DNA of 64,000 bases from Planctomycetota bacterium (GCA_027618475.1 JAQCEJ010000019.1:1-64000); one strand, 5' to 3'. Positions 24,798-33,472 are shown, counted from the stretch's first letter. The notes: a model not told the origin generated them from the sequence alone. Numbers and translations are program-made.

Positions 24798-26348
24798 TCA
24801 CGCCAGCTTGAGCATCTCGCGTGCTTCGGCGATGCCGGGGGCGGGGTAGCCGTGTTCGCTGGCGGTGACTCTTGCTAACGCGACCAGTTGCTTCCCGCGC
24901 AGAGTCGGACGGGTCGTCGCGTATTCTTCGGTCACCGTCTGGAAGTACTTCTCGGCGTGCAACGCACCATCTTCGCTGATGGCATACTTCAACATCAGAT
25001 CGAAGAAGGGCTGCACGTCGTGCCCTTGCTCGGTGTAGCGTTGAGCGACGGCACAGGCCATGGCCTGATCGTTCCCCTTGATCGCTTCTTCGGTCAGGCC
25101 AAGCAACTCATTGGCGTCGGTCGACTGCACCGTTTCGAGCTGGTCGTCGTAGGTGAACCGCGTCGGAATCATCCGCTCGGACTGGCCGGCGGTGTGGAAC
25201 GCCCCGACGATCAAACTGGCGACGGCATTGCGGTGATTGCTCACACGGACGATGTGCCTCCAGGCGTTCGCCGAATCCGAGGCGTGTACGCCGACCGAGT
25301 CGCCGTGCGTCGAGCCTTCGGGTTTCTGCGCGTTGCTCCATTCTTTGCGGCGTCCGGGATCGCGGATCGTCATCAGGTTCGAAGCATGAGAAATCGCTTC
25401 ACCGATCGCCTCGGGGGCGAAGCCTTCGGCAATGGCCGCGGCGACGGTTTCTGTCGCCTGCACACGGTCGCCGCCATAGATCGTCTCGGCGAGATGTTCA
25501 ACCCAACTGTCGTCGGCTTCGCGGTTGCCGAGCGATTTGCCGAGCAATTTATATTGATCGAGCAACTTCGGCAGCAGTTCGCGAATCGCCGAGCGCGGAT
25601 AATTCCTGTCGCGCTGGCTCTGTTCGACTTTCAGACAGTAACGGACCGATTGACGCAAGAGCGCATCGGCGTATTGGTCGCCGGCGAGATCGTGCATCGC
25701 CCAGCTTCGCCACGCAAGAACCGTGCGGTGGACGTCGGTCTCGTCGTGAATTTCATAGAGCAACTGCTGAAACGCATCGTCAGGAGACTGTGCCGCGAGC
25801 GCCGTCATGTCGGCTTCAGCAGCCGACCAGTCGCAGGCGCGAATCGTTTCGCGGAGCAGCCCTTCCTGCTTCGCATCGGCAGCAGCCGACGGACTCACCG
25901 CGTGCAGCGTATCGGCGTGATGCAGTTCTCGCGCCTGCAGCTCGGTCGAGTTGCGGTACAGCACTTTGAAGACGGGCAACGGCTGTTGATCGGAAGGCAA
26001 CCGTCGTGCCATTTCGAGCGAAGGGATGAGCGCATTAAACGTGTGATGGCCGATGTAATCTTCGCCGCCGAACGCACGGGCGTTCGCGAGACCACCGGCG
26101 GTGACGAGGGTCTTCAAGTCGACGCCGGAGTTCACCTGACCGATGAGGACGCCCATCAGTTTATCGAGCGGCGTTTCTTGTAACAGCGAAACGAGCGGTT
26201 CGAGAGTGCCGAAGGTTAACCTCTGTTTTTCGTCGGCCGCAAATGATTTTGAAAGTCCCAGATCGAAGGCTAAGGTCGAGCCGACGCTGGCGACGAGCAT
26301 CCCGCGTCCGATCTCCGCCATAAATTCTCGACGACTGCGCTGTGACAT
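24798..26348 (-). CDS. Tat-exported conserved protein of unknown function, histidine-rich
   Basis: A 516-residue protein with a twin-arginine signal (SRREFMAEIGRGMLVASVGSTLAF) ending near 'SFAADE'. I recognise no named family. Conserved-looking histidines cluster in 'YIGHHTFNALIPSLEMA', 'ELHHADTLHAV', 'YEIHDETDVHRTVLAWRSWAM', 'ISHASNLM', 'STHGDSVGVHASDSANAW' and 'VSNHRNAVASLIVGAFHTAG', which suggests a metal site and perhaps an oxidoreductase that folds before export. It is otherwise largely helical. The second ATG (26348) is preferred over 26354 because AAGGAG then stands 7 bases upstream rather than 1. It is divergent from the DUF1501 gene, about 300 bases away, and is followed by a strong terminator. 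Confidence 0.75.
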   Translation of the reverse strand: MSQRSRREFMAEIGRGMLVASVGSTLAFDLGLSKSFAADEKQRLTFGTLEPLVSLLQETPLDKLMGVLIGQVNSGVDLKTLVTAGGLANARAFGGEDYIGHHTFNALIPSLEMARRLPSDQQPLPVFKVLYRNSTELQARELHHADTLHAVSPSAAADAKQEGLLRETIRACDWSAAEADMTALAAQSPDDAFQQLLYEIHDETDVHRTVLAWRSWAMHDLAGDQYADALLRQSVRYCLKVEQSQRDRNYPRSAIRELLPKLLDQYKLLGKSLGNREADDSWVEHLAETIYGGDRVQATETVAAAIAEGFAPEAIGEAISHASNLMTIRDPGRRKEWSNAQKPEGSTHGDSVGVHASDSANAWRHIVRVSNHRNAVASLIVGAFHTAGQSERMIPTRFTYDDQLETVQSTDANELLGLTEEAIKGNDQAMACAVAQRYTEQGHDVQPFFDLMLKYAISEDGALHAEKYFQTVTEEYATTRPTLRGKQLVALARVTASEHGYPAPGIAEAREMLKLA

Positions 26349-26649
26349 GATCATGCTCCTTGAGGGGATGTTGCCGAACGAAAGCCGCCACCGATGGAAT
26401 TCATCGGTCGTTTCTGATGCGTTTGATTATAGCCATTTGTCCGTCAATTCTTCCAGTACTTTCCACAATGGACATGTTTTTGCGCTGTTTGTGCAGAGAT
26501 AGAACGGGGCTTTGATCCCTTATTCTCTTGATTTTCTCGGCCTGTCGACCGACAAATCGTACAATGACGCGATTGCTTCATGACGTCCGTTCGATTAAAC
26601 TAACGTTGATGCGTTCTTGCCGTCAACACGGTCATCTTCGATCGAGATT
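26349..26649. other. divergent intergenic region
   Basis: About 300 bases lie between two outward-facing genes, so promoters for both must be here. I see no clear paired -35/-10 boxes and no gene. Confidence 0.5.
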
Positions 26650-28005
26650 ATGACAATGACTGACCTGTTCAATCACCCGATCTCCCGCCGAGCGGCGATC
26701 CGTTCTGTCGCCGGGACGAGTTTGTTTGCCGGCGGATGGTTGAACTCAGCAAAACCTGCTGCCGCGAACTCGCAACCGCGCGCGAAGTCGGTGATTCTGA
26801 TTTTCAACTGCGGGGCACCGAGTCATCTCGACCTGTGGGATATGAAGCCCAACGCCTCGTCGGAAGTTCGCGGGGAGTGGTCGCCCATCGACACCGTCGT
26901 GCCGGGGATTCAAATTTCCGAAAAGCTCCCCCGGCTTGCCCGGCACGCCGACAAACTGGCGATTGTCCGCACGCTGCATCATCAGCACAGTTCGCACAAT
27001 TCGGGAATGTACTGGTCGATTGTCGGCCGGCCGTACCATATCAACAGTACGTTGATCAACCCCAGCCGAACCGATTACCCGAGTTTCGGCACGCTGACCG
27101 GCTGGCTCGCGCAGAAGAACGGATACACGAACCCGCTCCCCCCGTACGTGATTACCCCTGCTCCTCATTGCGACAGTAAAGTCTATCTGACACCGGGCCA
27201 ATTCGGTGCGTGTCTCGGTTCGAAGTACGATCCGTTTGTGCTCGACAGCGATCCCAACGCGAAAGATTTTCGCGTTCCGAATCTTGCTCCTCCCGAAGGA
27301 TTTTCCGCCGAACGCCTCATCCAGCGTCAGTCGTTGCTCGGCGAGTTCGACAACCGCGGCCACCCGATCGCTGCGCCGCTCGTTGAGGAACTCGAAACGA
27401 ATCGCCGCAAGGCGATCTCGCTGATCACGTCGAACGATGTCGGTACCGCATTCGATCTCTCACAAGAACCCGACGATGTCCGCGAGCGTTACGGCCGGCA
27501 TACATGGGGGCAGTCGCATCTGCTCGCCCGTCGGCTGGTCGAAGCGGGCGTGCCGTTCGTCACAACGGTTAACGGGCAAAGCATCGTGTGGGATACGCAC
27601 AAAGATAACTTCGGCCGGCTTAAGAACAGTTTGATTCCGCCGATGGAAACAGCCTACGCGACGCTGCTCGAAGATCTCGAAGAACGGGGATTGCTCGACA
27701 GCACGCTCGTCGTCTGGATGGGCGATTTCGGTCGCACGCCGCTCATCAATAAAGAGGCCGGGCGCGACCATTGGCCGCAGTGTTATTCGATGGTGCTTGC
27801 CGGCGGAGGAATTCGGGGCGGTCAGGTGGTCGGCGAATCGGACAAGACAGGGGCCGTCCCTCTATTGCGGCCCGTGACTCCTGCGGATATTCACGCCACC
27901 ATCTTCACGGCGCTCGGCTACGATCCGCACGGCATTACGTATCATACCGCCGATGGAAGGCCGACCCCGCTCTCGGAAGGGGATGTCGTAACGGAGCTGT
28001 TGTAA
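26650..28005 (+). CDS. DUF1501 exported protein (sulfatase-like fold)
   Basis: A 451-residue DUF1501 protein, an alkaline-phosphatase-superfamily relative abundant in planctomycetes. It has an N-terminal export signal ('SRRAAIRSVAGTSLFAGGW'), 'VILIFNCGAPSHLDLWDMKPNA' (equivalent to the metal-binding start of sulfatases), 'VRTLHHQHSSHNSGMYW', 'VVWMGDFGRTPLINKEAGRDHWPQCYSMVLAGGGIRGG' with metal-ligand-like Asp and His, and 'LGYDPHGITYHTADGRP'. Its enzymatic activity is not established. The ATG at 26650 is preferred over an upstream TTG (26617). A small membrane protein gene starts one base after its stop, so the two are very likely co-translated. Confidence 0.9.
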   Translation: MTMTDLFNHPISRRAAIRSVAGTSLFAGGWLNSAKPAAANSQPRAKSVILIFNCGAPSHLDLWDMKPNASSEVRGEWSPIDTVVPGIQISEKLPRLARHADKLAIVRTLHHQHSSHNSGMYWSIVGRPYHINSTLINPSRTDYPSFGTLTGWLAQKNGYTNPLPPYVITPAPHCDSKVYLTPGQFGACLGSKYDPFVLDSDPNAKDFRVPNLAPPEGFSAERLIQRQSLLGEFDNRGHPIAAPLVEELETNRRKAISLITSNDVGTAFDLSQEPDDVRERYGRHTWGQSHLLARRLVEAGVPFVTTVNGQSIVWDTHKDNFGRLKNSLIPPMETAYATLLEDLEERGLLDSTLVVWMGDFGRTPLINKEAGRDHWPQCYSMVLAGGGIRGGQVVGESDKTGAVPLLRPVTPADIHATIFTALGYDPHGITYHTADGRPTPLSEGDVVTELL

Positions 28006-28006
28006 C

Positions 28007-28546
28007 ATGCCTCAGCAACCGCAACTCACCCCGCAGCAATACGCCGAACTCAAACCCGAAACGTTCATCCGCACGATGCAGATTATCGCCGGGGCGTTGA
28101 TGATGGGTGTGATTTTATTTGGCGGCGTGGTTGCCATCACGTGGAAGGATCGGGCACCGGCCCAGGCTCAAGCGGGGTTCGATCCGATGCTGCTGGTGTT
28201 GTTTTTCTTCACGGCGGGGGCATTAGCCGCGCGGTTTACCGTTCCGCAAATCATGGCGCGGCATCAAGTGTCACAAGTCATCGCGCTCTATCAAACAGAG
28301 AAGCTGACGGGACCGAACGAATTCTTCGGCCGGTTAATGATGATCGCGCAGACGAAAATGATCATCGAATATGCATTGGTTGAAGGGGTCTGCTTCTTCG
28401 CTCTTGTCGCCGCCATGACAACCCATTCGCTGATTCCCATCGGCATCGTCGTCGGATTGTTACTGCTGATGGCGTCGACGTTTCCGACGAAGAATAAACT
28501 GCTCGACTGGCTGGAAGAACAACGGAACATCATGGGAGATTTCTAA
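28007..28546 (+). CDS. small multi-pass membrane protein of unknown function
   Basis: A 179-residue protein with four hydrophobic segments (about 23-44, 62-80, 122-137 and 141-158) between polar ends. The N-terminus is Gln/Pro-rich (PQQPQLTPQQYAELKPE). It resembles small uncharacterised planctomycete membrane proteins; I can name no family. It begins one base after the DUF1501 stop, so a partner role with that exported protein is possible, but nothing in the sequence specifies it. Confidence 0.75.
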   Translation: MPQQPQLTPQQYAELKPETFIRTMQIIAGALMMGVILFGGVVAITWKDRAPAQAQAGFDPMLLVLFFFTAGALAARFTVPQIMARHQVSQVIALYQTEKLTGPNEFFGRLMMIAQTKMIIEYALVEGVCFFALVAAMTTHSLIPIGIVVGLLLLMASTFPTKNKLLDWLEEQRNIMGDF

Positions 28547-28692
28547 ATCCCCCTCCTGCGTTCATCAAAAACTAAGGTCGGCACGCTACGATACCGGGTT
28601 CCCTCCCCTGTCATATGGGAGTGGAATGGAGTTGCAGGCAACGTTTCGATAACGAAATTTTCTGTCCCGGTTCCCACACAAGGAGACGTACG

Positions 28693-29088
28693 ATGATGAG
28701 CAGCAGGAAATTGATGACGGCGGCGTTTGTCGTGTTCGGGGTGTCCGTTCTGGCACAATCCGCCAGTGCCGCCGACCCGACCGGCACGTGGAAATGGTCG
28801 ATGACGTTCAACAATCAGACCCGCGAACGTTCGGTGACGTTGAAACTCGACGGCGACAAACTCACCGGAACCATGCCCGGCCGCAACAACAGCACGCGCG
28901 ACATCGAAAACGCCACCTTCAACGATGGCGAGGTCTACTTCGAAACCAGCCGCGAACGCAACGGCCAGAAATTCGTCGTCAAGTACAAAGCGAAGATCGA
29001 AGGAGAGACGCTGAAAGGGACAATCGAATCCCCAGGCCGCGACGGCAATGTCCGCACCCGCGAATGGGAAGCGAAGAAAGCGAGCTGA
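28693..29088 (+). CDS. small secreted beta-rich protein
   Basis: A 131-residue protein with a signal peptide (MMSSRKLMTAAFVVFGVSVLAQSASA) followed by about 105 residues with the pattern 'GTWKWSMTFNNQTRERSVTLKLDGDKLTGTMPG...GEVYFETSRERNGQKFVVKYKAKIEGETLKGTIESPG', alternating strands that suggest a small beta-barrel or lipocalin-like sandwich. Similar short secreted proteins are frequent in planctomycetes; the function is unknown. AAGGAG lies shortly before ATG 28693, which decides the start over an upstream in-frame ATG at 28615. It is followed by a clear terminator. Confidence 0.8.
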   Translation: MMSSRKLMTAAFVVFGVSVLAQSASAADPTGTWKWSMTFNNQTRERSVTLKLDGDKLTGTMPGRNNSTRDIENATFNDGEVYFETSRERNGQKFVVKYKAKIEGETLKGTIESPGRDGNVRTREWEAKKAS

Positions 29089-29126
29089 TTCTTGAAACCG
29101 ACGGCGGCGATCTCAAAACACACCAA

Positions 29127-29161
29127 AACACCATGTCGGTCTGACCGGCGTGGTGTTTTTT
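29127..29161 (+). terminator. rho-independent terminator
   Basis: A stem of 14 pairs including two G-T wobbles (29127-29140 with 29144-29157) and a 3-base loop, followed by a T-run ending at 29161. It lies 38 bases past the stop of the small secreted protein gene. Confidence 0.82.
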
Positions 29162-29313
29162 ACGCTTCGGTCGAAACGTTTTCTCGCTTTTTCCGATGAT
29201 TTCCCGATTGATCCTGCAGGCTCGTTCGGATACATTCAGATGATATAAGAATAGGATTATGTGTTGGCGTCAACATTCTGATGTGCATCCTCTCCCCCCA
29301 GGAGAAACGTCTT

Positions 29314-30657
29314 ATGCTCCCCTTTCTCGGTCAACAGCAACGGTTTTACGATCGGCTTCCCCGGCGCGATTTTCTGCAGATCGGCGGGTTGGCGATGGGG
29401 GGGCTTTCGTTGCCCCAGTTGTTACAGGCCGAGTCGAGTTCGGGCGTGCGAAAATCGCACAAAGCGGTCATCATGATCTACCTGCCGGGGGGACCGCCCC
29501 ATCAGGATATGTTCGACCTCAAACCCGATGCGCCCGATCACATCCGTGGCGAATTTCAGCCGATCGCGACCAATCTTCCCGGCGTCCAGATCACCGAGCA
29601 TATGCCCCGGCTGGCGCAGATGATGCACAAGTTCGTTGCCATTCGTACGATCGTCGGCTCGGATGGACGTCACGCGTCGTTTCAATTCATCACCGGACGC
29701 AACTTCACGCAGCAACCGCAGGGGGGCTGGCCAGGGATCGGTTCGGTTATCGCGAAACTGCAGGGACAAGTCGACCCGGCTGTTCCCGCCGATATCGACC
29801 TCTTCATGAAGATGCAACACGATCCTTACAATCATCCGGGATCGGGTTTCCTGGGATCGGCTTACAAGGCGTTCGTTCCCGATGGCGAAGTGATGGCGAA
29901 CATGACGCTCAACGGCATCGGCGTCGATCGCCTCGGCGACCGACGGCAACTGCTCGCCGGGCTCAACGGTTTTCGGCGACAGGTTGATGCGTCGGCGGCG
30001 AAGCAATCGTTCGATCCCTTCACCGAGCAAGCCCTCGGCGTGCTGACATCGAGCAAACTGGTCGATGCCCTCAATCTCGACAAGGAAGACCCGAAAGTCC
30101 GCGAATCGTACGGAACCGACGACCCCGCCGCCCTCCCCTACGGTCACGCCGGGTATCAATGCATCATGTCGAAGTTTCTGATGGCGCGGCGATGCATTCA
30201 GGCCGGGGCTCGCGTGGTGACGGTTTCGTTTGCCGACTTCGACTGGCATGGCAGCAACTTCGTCTTTGGACGAAAAGTGCTACCGCTGCTCGATCAGGGA
30301 GTGACCGCACTCATCAGCGATCTCGAACAGCATGGCATGCTCGACGACGTGACGGTCTGCATGTGGGGCGAATTCGGTCGCACGCCGGTGATCAACCAAA
30401 GCGCCGGTCGCGACCACTGGAACCGCGTCTCGTGCGCGCTGCTCGCCGGCGGCGGCATGAAGACCGGCCAGGTGATCGGCACGACGAACAAATACGCCGA
30501 AGAACCGATCGACCGACCGGTGCATCTGCAAGAGGTCTTCGCGACGATTTACAAGAACATGGGGATCGACCTGGCGACCGCGACAATCAACGACCTCAAC
30601 GGCCGGCCGAGGTATCTGGTAGACGACGGTTATTCGCCGCTGCCGGAACTGGTGTGA
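29314..30657 (+). CDS. DUF1501 exported protein (second copy)
   Basis: A 447-residue DUF1501 protein distinct from the one at 26650. It has an RR-type export signal ('LPRRDFLQIGGLAMGGLSLPQLLQA'), 'AVIMIYLPGGPPHQDMFDLKPDAPDHIRGEF', 'GSDGRHASFQFITGR', 'VVTVSFADFDWHGSNF', 'VCMWGEFGRTPVINQSAGRDHWNRVSCALLAGGGMKTGQVIG' and a closing 'INDLNGRPRYLVDDG'. The metal-ligand-type Asp and His positions of the sulfatase/phosphatase superfamily are present, but catalytic activity is unproven for the family. AGGAG (from 29300) precedes ATG 29314. DUF1501 genes are often paired with DUF1553/DUF1549 cytochromes in planctomycetes; none is next to this one. Confidence 0.9.
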   Translation: MLPFLGQQQRFYDRLPRRDFLQIGGLAMGGLSLPQLLQAESSSGVRKSHKAVIMIYLPGGPPHQDMFDLKPDAPDHIRGEFQPIATNLPGVQITEHMPRLAQMMHKFVAIRTIVGSDGRHASFQFITGRNFTQQPQGGWPGIGSVIAKLQGQVDPAVPADIDLFMKMQHDPYNHPGSGFLGSAYKAFVPDGEVMANMTLNGIGVDRLGDRRQLLAGLNGFRRQVDASAAKQSFDPFTEQALGVLTSSKLVDALNLDKEDPKVRESYGTDDPAALPYGHAGYQCIMSKFLMARRCIQAGARVVTVSFADFDWHGSNFVFGRKVLPLLDQGVTALISDLEQHGMLDDVTVCMWGEFGRTPVINQSAGRDHWNRVSCALLAGGGMKTGQVIGTTNKYAEEPIDRPVHLQEVFATIYKNMGIDLATATINDLNGRPRYLVDDGYSPLPELV

Positions 30658-30670
30658 GGGGGCGATTCGC

Positions 30671-31117
30671 GTGGAGTGGTGGGGCGTCATTGTTGCAATG
30701 GCTTCTTTAATGACATGGTGTTCCTTTCGACAGGAGGCACGAGAGAAGAAAACGTTCGCCGAACACTTTCGGCAACACCAGGCATCCCGCCCCGTTATCG
30801 CAGCTGAAGAATTCTCTCGCCAATGTGGTGCTGACGTTTCTCCCGATATCGCGAACCGCGTAAGGCGCATTCTTGCCGAGGTTGGTGTCACTTGGATTTT
30901 GCCATCAGATGCGGCTGACGCATTCCATTCGGACGGCATTTACGCTGATGATCATCTGGAAGCTGACTTGGGCTACCATTTGGATTCACTCGCTTTCATC
31001 GAGCTTGAGGCGCGCCTGGAAGATGAATTTGGCGTTCGCCTTGTCGCGATAGAACATGACGGACCAGTGACGGTGCGCGATATCGTATTGGTTGTGAAAC
31101 GAAGTCTGAACATATAG
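30671..31117 (+). CDS. membrane-anchored acyl-carrier-protein-like protein
   Basis: A 148-residue protein. Residues 1-18 are hydrophobic (a probable membrane anchor), and a polar linker follows (about 20-75). The C-terminal 60 residues resemble an acyl carrier protein: 'EADLGYHLDSLAFIELEARLEDEFGVRL', where the DSL serine is the expected phosphopantetheine site, then 'TVRDIVLVVKRSL' as the last helix. Two extra residues sit between the Gly and the DSL compared with typical ACPs. The start is GTG 30671, with ATG 30698 as an alternative. It is more A+T-rich than its neighbours and no acyl-activating gene is adjacent, so its partner is unknown. Confidence 0.65.
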   Translation: MEWWGVIVAMASLMTWCSFRQEAREKKTFAEHFRQHQASRPVIAAEEFSRQCGADVSPDIANRVRRILAEVGVTWILPSDAADAFHSDGIYADDHLEADLGYHLDSLAFIELEARLEDEFGVRLVAIEHDGPVTVRDIVLVVKRSLNI

Positions 31118-31118
31118 T

Positions 31119-31238
31119 GGGTAGCTCCGGTTGCTCGTCAACCGGAGTTGCGCAGCAACAGGAGGCCGCGTTCAGAACGAGATACGTTTTACCTCTCGTC
31201 GCTCCGCGACCCCGGTTGACGAGCAACCGGGGCTACCC
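31119..31238. repeat. 120-bp inverted-repeat element
   Basis: GGGTAGC (31119-31125) at one end and GCTACCC (31232-31238) at the other frame a unit in which each end is itself a palindrome (CCGGTTGctcgtCAACCGG near the left, CCGGTTGacgagCAACCGG near the right). It begins two bases after the stop of the ACP-like gene. No coding sequence is seen in it. Confidence 0.65.
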
Positions 31239-31247
31239 CGCTTGTCC

Positions 31248-31307
31248 GTCCCTGTTTTTTCGGTCTCCGTTATACACACTGCCGGGCAAGCCGGCAGTGG
31301 CACGCAA
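31248..31307. repeat. decayed partial copy of the MITE-like repeat
   Basis: The stretch TGTTTTTTCGGTCTC...ACACACTGCCGG followed by CCGGCAGTG resembles the inner part of the element at 56175-56303 (read in reverse), including the 9-bp stem CACTGCCGG/CCGGCAGTG (31277-31285, 31291-31299). The terminal repeats are missing, so it is a fragment. Confidence 0.5.
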
Positions 31308-31314
31308 CTAACCA

Positions 31315-31337
31315 AAAACGGGGACTGTCCCCGTTTT
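31315..31337 (-). terminator. probable terminator of the SRAP gene
   Basis: AAAACGGGGAC-t-GTCCCCGTTTT is an 11-bp perfect palindrome around one base. On the minus strand it reads as a G+C stem followed by TTTTT, 16 bases past the stop of the SRAP gene. The same core occurs at 35733-35745. Because it is symmetric it could also act on plus-strand transcripts. Confidence 0.65.
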
Positions 31338-31353
31338 CCCGAACCGCACACGC

Positions 31354-32043
31354 TCACTGAAACAATTGGTCCCGCGGCGGTTCTAGGCAGATCGGACCTT
31401 CTGTGCGGGCGTTGTTGACGGCGGTCGAGACCTGTCTCCACTTCCACTCGGCGGGCTGCGTCGGTCGGAGCAATTCCTCTGCTCTCGCCATGCTTTCCAA
31501 TTGAGGATCGAGCCATTCTTCGTAATGTTCCGGCTCCATAATGATCGGCATTCTCTCGTGCAGATGCTTGATCGCCTCGTCCGCGGCGGTCGTGAGAATC
31601 GTGCATGTCTCGACGACCTCTTGCTCGGGACTGATCCAACGCTCCCACAGACCGGCGAAGGCGAACAACGACTGCTCGCCCCGCGCGATGAGATACGGCT
31701 GCTTCGTTTTCTTGTCGATCGTTTCCCATTCGTAAAATCCGCTCGCGGGAATAAGACAACGACGATGCCGAAAGGCTTCGCGAAACGAAGGCTTCTCGGC
31801 GACGGTCTCGGAGCGGGCGTTGATCAGCGAAGCTGCCCGCGTTCGGTCGCGCGACCACGACGGTAACAACCCCCAATGCACCATCTGCCATTCACGAGCA
31901 GCGTTTGCCGTCGTCACACGCACGATGGGAATCAATTGCGTTGGCGCGATGTTATACCGAGGCGACCACTCGGGCCGAATCGATAGTCCAAACGTTTCGG
32001 CGATCTGTTCGGGCGTAGCATTGAGAGTAAAACGTCCACACAT
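31354..32043 (-). CDS. SRAP-family (YedK/HMCES) abasic-site protein
   Basis: A 229-residue SOS-response-associated peptidase. The start at 32043 gives MCGRFT, with Cys2 as the catalytic residue that crosslinks to abasic sites in single-stranded DNA after Met removal. Further motifs are 'RYNIAPTQ', 'MVHWGLLPSW', 'INARSETVAEKPSFREAFRHRRCLIPASGFYEW' (with the conserved Asn, Arg and active-site Glu) and 'LHERMPIIM' with the conserved His. It shields abasic sites during replication. Thirty extra in-frame codons upstream of 32043 are rejected because Cys2 must be N-terminal. Upstream of it lies a MITE-like element. Confidence 0.95.
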   Translation of the reverse strand: MCGRFTLNATPEQIAETFGLSIRPEWSPRYNIAPTQLIPIVRVTTANAAREWQMVHWGLLPSWSRDRTRAASLINARSETVAEKPSFREAFRHRRCLIPASGFYEWETIDKKTKQPYLIARGEQSLFAFAGLWERWISPEQEVVETCTILTTAADEAIKHLHERMPIIMEPEHYEEWLDPQLESMARAEELLRPTQPAEWKWRQVSTAVNNARTEGPICLEPPRDQLFQ

Positions 32044-32105
32044 GAAAGATCCTTTTCGTGTTGTGATCGATGATGCCCCGTTTATCATACTCGATCCGTC
32101 TCTAC

Positions 32106-32233
32106 CAGCACGTTGAAAATGAGGGATGATCAATTTTTGTGTGCCACGGGGGGCTTGTCCATCCGTGTTTTCCGATGCCTCACAAGCTCACTGCAGGACA
32201 AACCGGCAGTGCCACCCATTTTTCAACGCGCTG
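32106..32233. mobile_element. MITE-like element, copy A
   Basis: A 128-base element with terminal inverted repeats CAGCACGTTGAAAA and TTTTCAACGCGCTG (13 of 14 positions match). It is flanked by the direct repeat CTAC (32102-32105 and 32234-32237), consistent with a 4-bp target duplication. Internally it carries a CACTGC/GCAGTG-type hairpin. It matches copy B (56175-56303) in reverse orientation along nearly its whole length. It encodes nothing, so any mobility would depend on a transposase elsewhere. Confidence 0.78.
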
Positions 32234-32347
32234 CTACGCGGCCTTCGCCACCGTAGATTTCCCGGGGCGCATTTGTCATGATGTCCAACTGGATATTGAT
32301 GATTCTGTGTCGCCCCTTCTTTCAATCATCTGGGTAGTCTCCCATAC

Positions 32348-33472
32348 ATGTTTGATTCTTACGAATCGTTTCAGGGTGGAGTTTTTCACGCTTCGGTGCC
32401 CGAAGGCCGGGCCGGTGCCTCCATTTACCTGACGCATTCGGAGATTGTTGCAAAAACGCAGCCGGAGGGTGAGCAGACATTTTCGATACGCCTGAGTGAA
32501 TGCCAACTCGATCTGGGGGGAGCGTCGGGACGCATGCTGTTCTGCCGGACGCCCGATCGCAGCCTCACGATTTTCTGCGAAGAAAAAGGCTTTGCACAAG
32601 CCCTTCATCAAGACGCGATGGGGACTCTGTCCGAACAGCTATCGAACCTGTGCATGACTCAGCGCCGATCGGAAAATCAATTCCGGTTCTGGGTGATGGC
32701 TTCCGCCGTGTTACTGGTGGTCCTTTGCGTTGGCGGTTACTACGGCGTGCTGGCAGCGAGCCGTGCAGCCGTGCACGCGCTGCCGATCAGTGTCGACGAA
32801 AAGATCGGCACGATTGCCATGCAGTCGATGGACCTGGAAGAGCCGCTCGATGAAGAACATCCCGCGAACCAACTCGTCGCGGGAATCGTCGATCGACTCA
32901 AGCCTCACGCGGCAATTCGTGAGATGGATTTTAACGTCGTGGTCGTCGAGAGCGACGAGGTGAATGCGTTCGCGCTCCCCGGAGGCGAGATCGTCGTCTA
33001 CACCGGTTTGATCGAACAGGCCGAATCCGCCGAGCAGATCGCCGGGGTCATTGCGCATGAAATGTCACATGCCACGTTGCGACACGGGCTGCAGAGCGTC
33101 AGCCAGTCGCTCGGCATCATCGCGGCGATACAGATTATGATCGGCGACGTGGGAGGTCTTCTGGCACTCGGGTCTGAGCTGGCGCAAGAATCGATTTTGA
33201 CCGGTTACAGCCGCGGTGCGGAAACCGAAGCCGATCTGGAGGGGGCGCGCATGCTGCATGCGGCCCACATCGATCCCAAGTCGATGGCGGAATTTTTCGA
33301 GTTGCTCAAGGAGCAGCAGGGAGACATTCCGGGGGTCATCGCCTGGATCAGCACGCACCCGCAACATGCGCAGCGCATTGAAAATATTATCAACTATGAA
33401 AAAACGTTGCCGAAGGTAGAATACCATTTGCTCGATCTGGATCTGTCGGCGGCACAACAGGCGTTAAAGTAA
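32348..33472 (+). CDS. M48-family membrane metalloprotease
   Basis: A 374-residue protein. Residues 1 to about 110 are a beta-rich N-terminal domain, a transmembrane helix follows (about 117-140, 'MASAVLLVVLCVGGYYGVLAA'), then the M48 catalytic domain with 'EVNAFALPGGEIVVYTGLIEQAES', zinc-binding HEMSH in 'AGVIAHEMSHATLRHG', and the third ligand Glu in 'YSRGAETEADLEGARML'. Such HtpX/YfgC relatives degrade or process membrane or extracytoplasmic proteins. It heads a co-directional run with three AIM24 genes, suggesting a shared membrane-related role. Confidence 0.92.
   Translation: MFDSYESFQGGVFHASVPEGRAGASIYLTHSEIVAKTQPEGEQTFSIRLSECQLDLGGASGRMLFCRTPDRSLTIFCEEKGFAQALHQDAMGTLSEQLSNLCMTQRRSENQFRFWVMASAVLLVVLCVGGYYGVLAASRAAVHALPISVDEKIGTIAMQSMDLEEPLDEEHPANQLVAGIVDRLKPHAAIREMDFNVVVVESDEVNAFALPGGEIVVYTGLIEQAESAEQIAGVIAHEMSHATLRHGLQSVSQSLGIIAAIQIMIGDVGGLLALGSELAQESILTGYSRGAETEADLEGARMLHAAHIDPKSMAEFFELLKEQQGDIPGVIAWISTHPQHAQRIENIINYEKTLPKVEYHLLDLDLSAAQQALK

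Noticed and set aside
24888-26183. 431-codon plus-strand frame opposite the Tat-exported protein
   Set aside because: It mirrors the real minus-strand gene; composition is Arg/Val/Phe-rich antisense-like with no motif, and the minus-strand frame has a Tat signal and ribosome-binding site.
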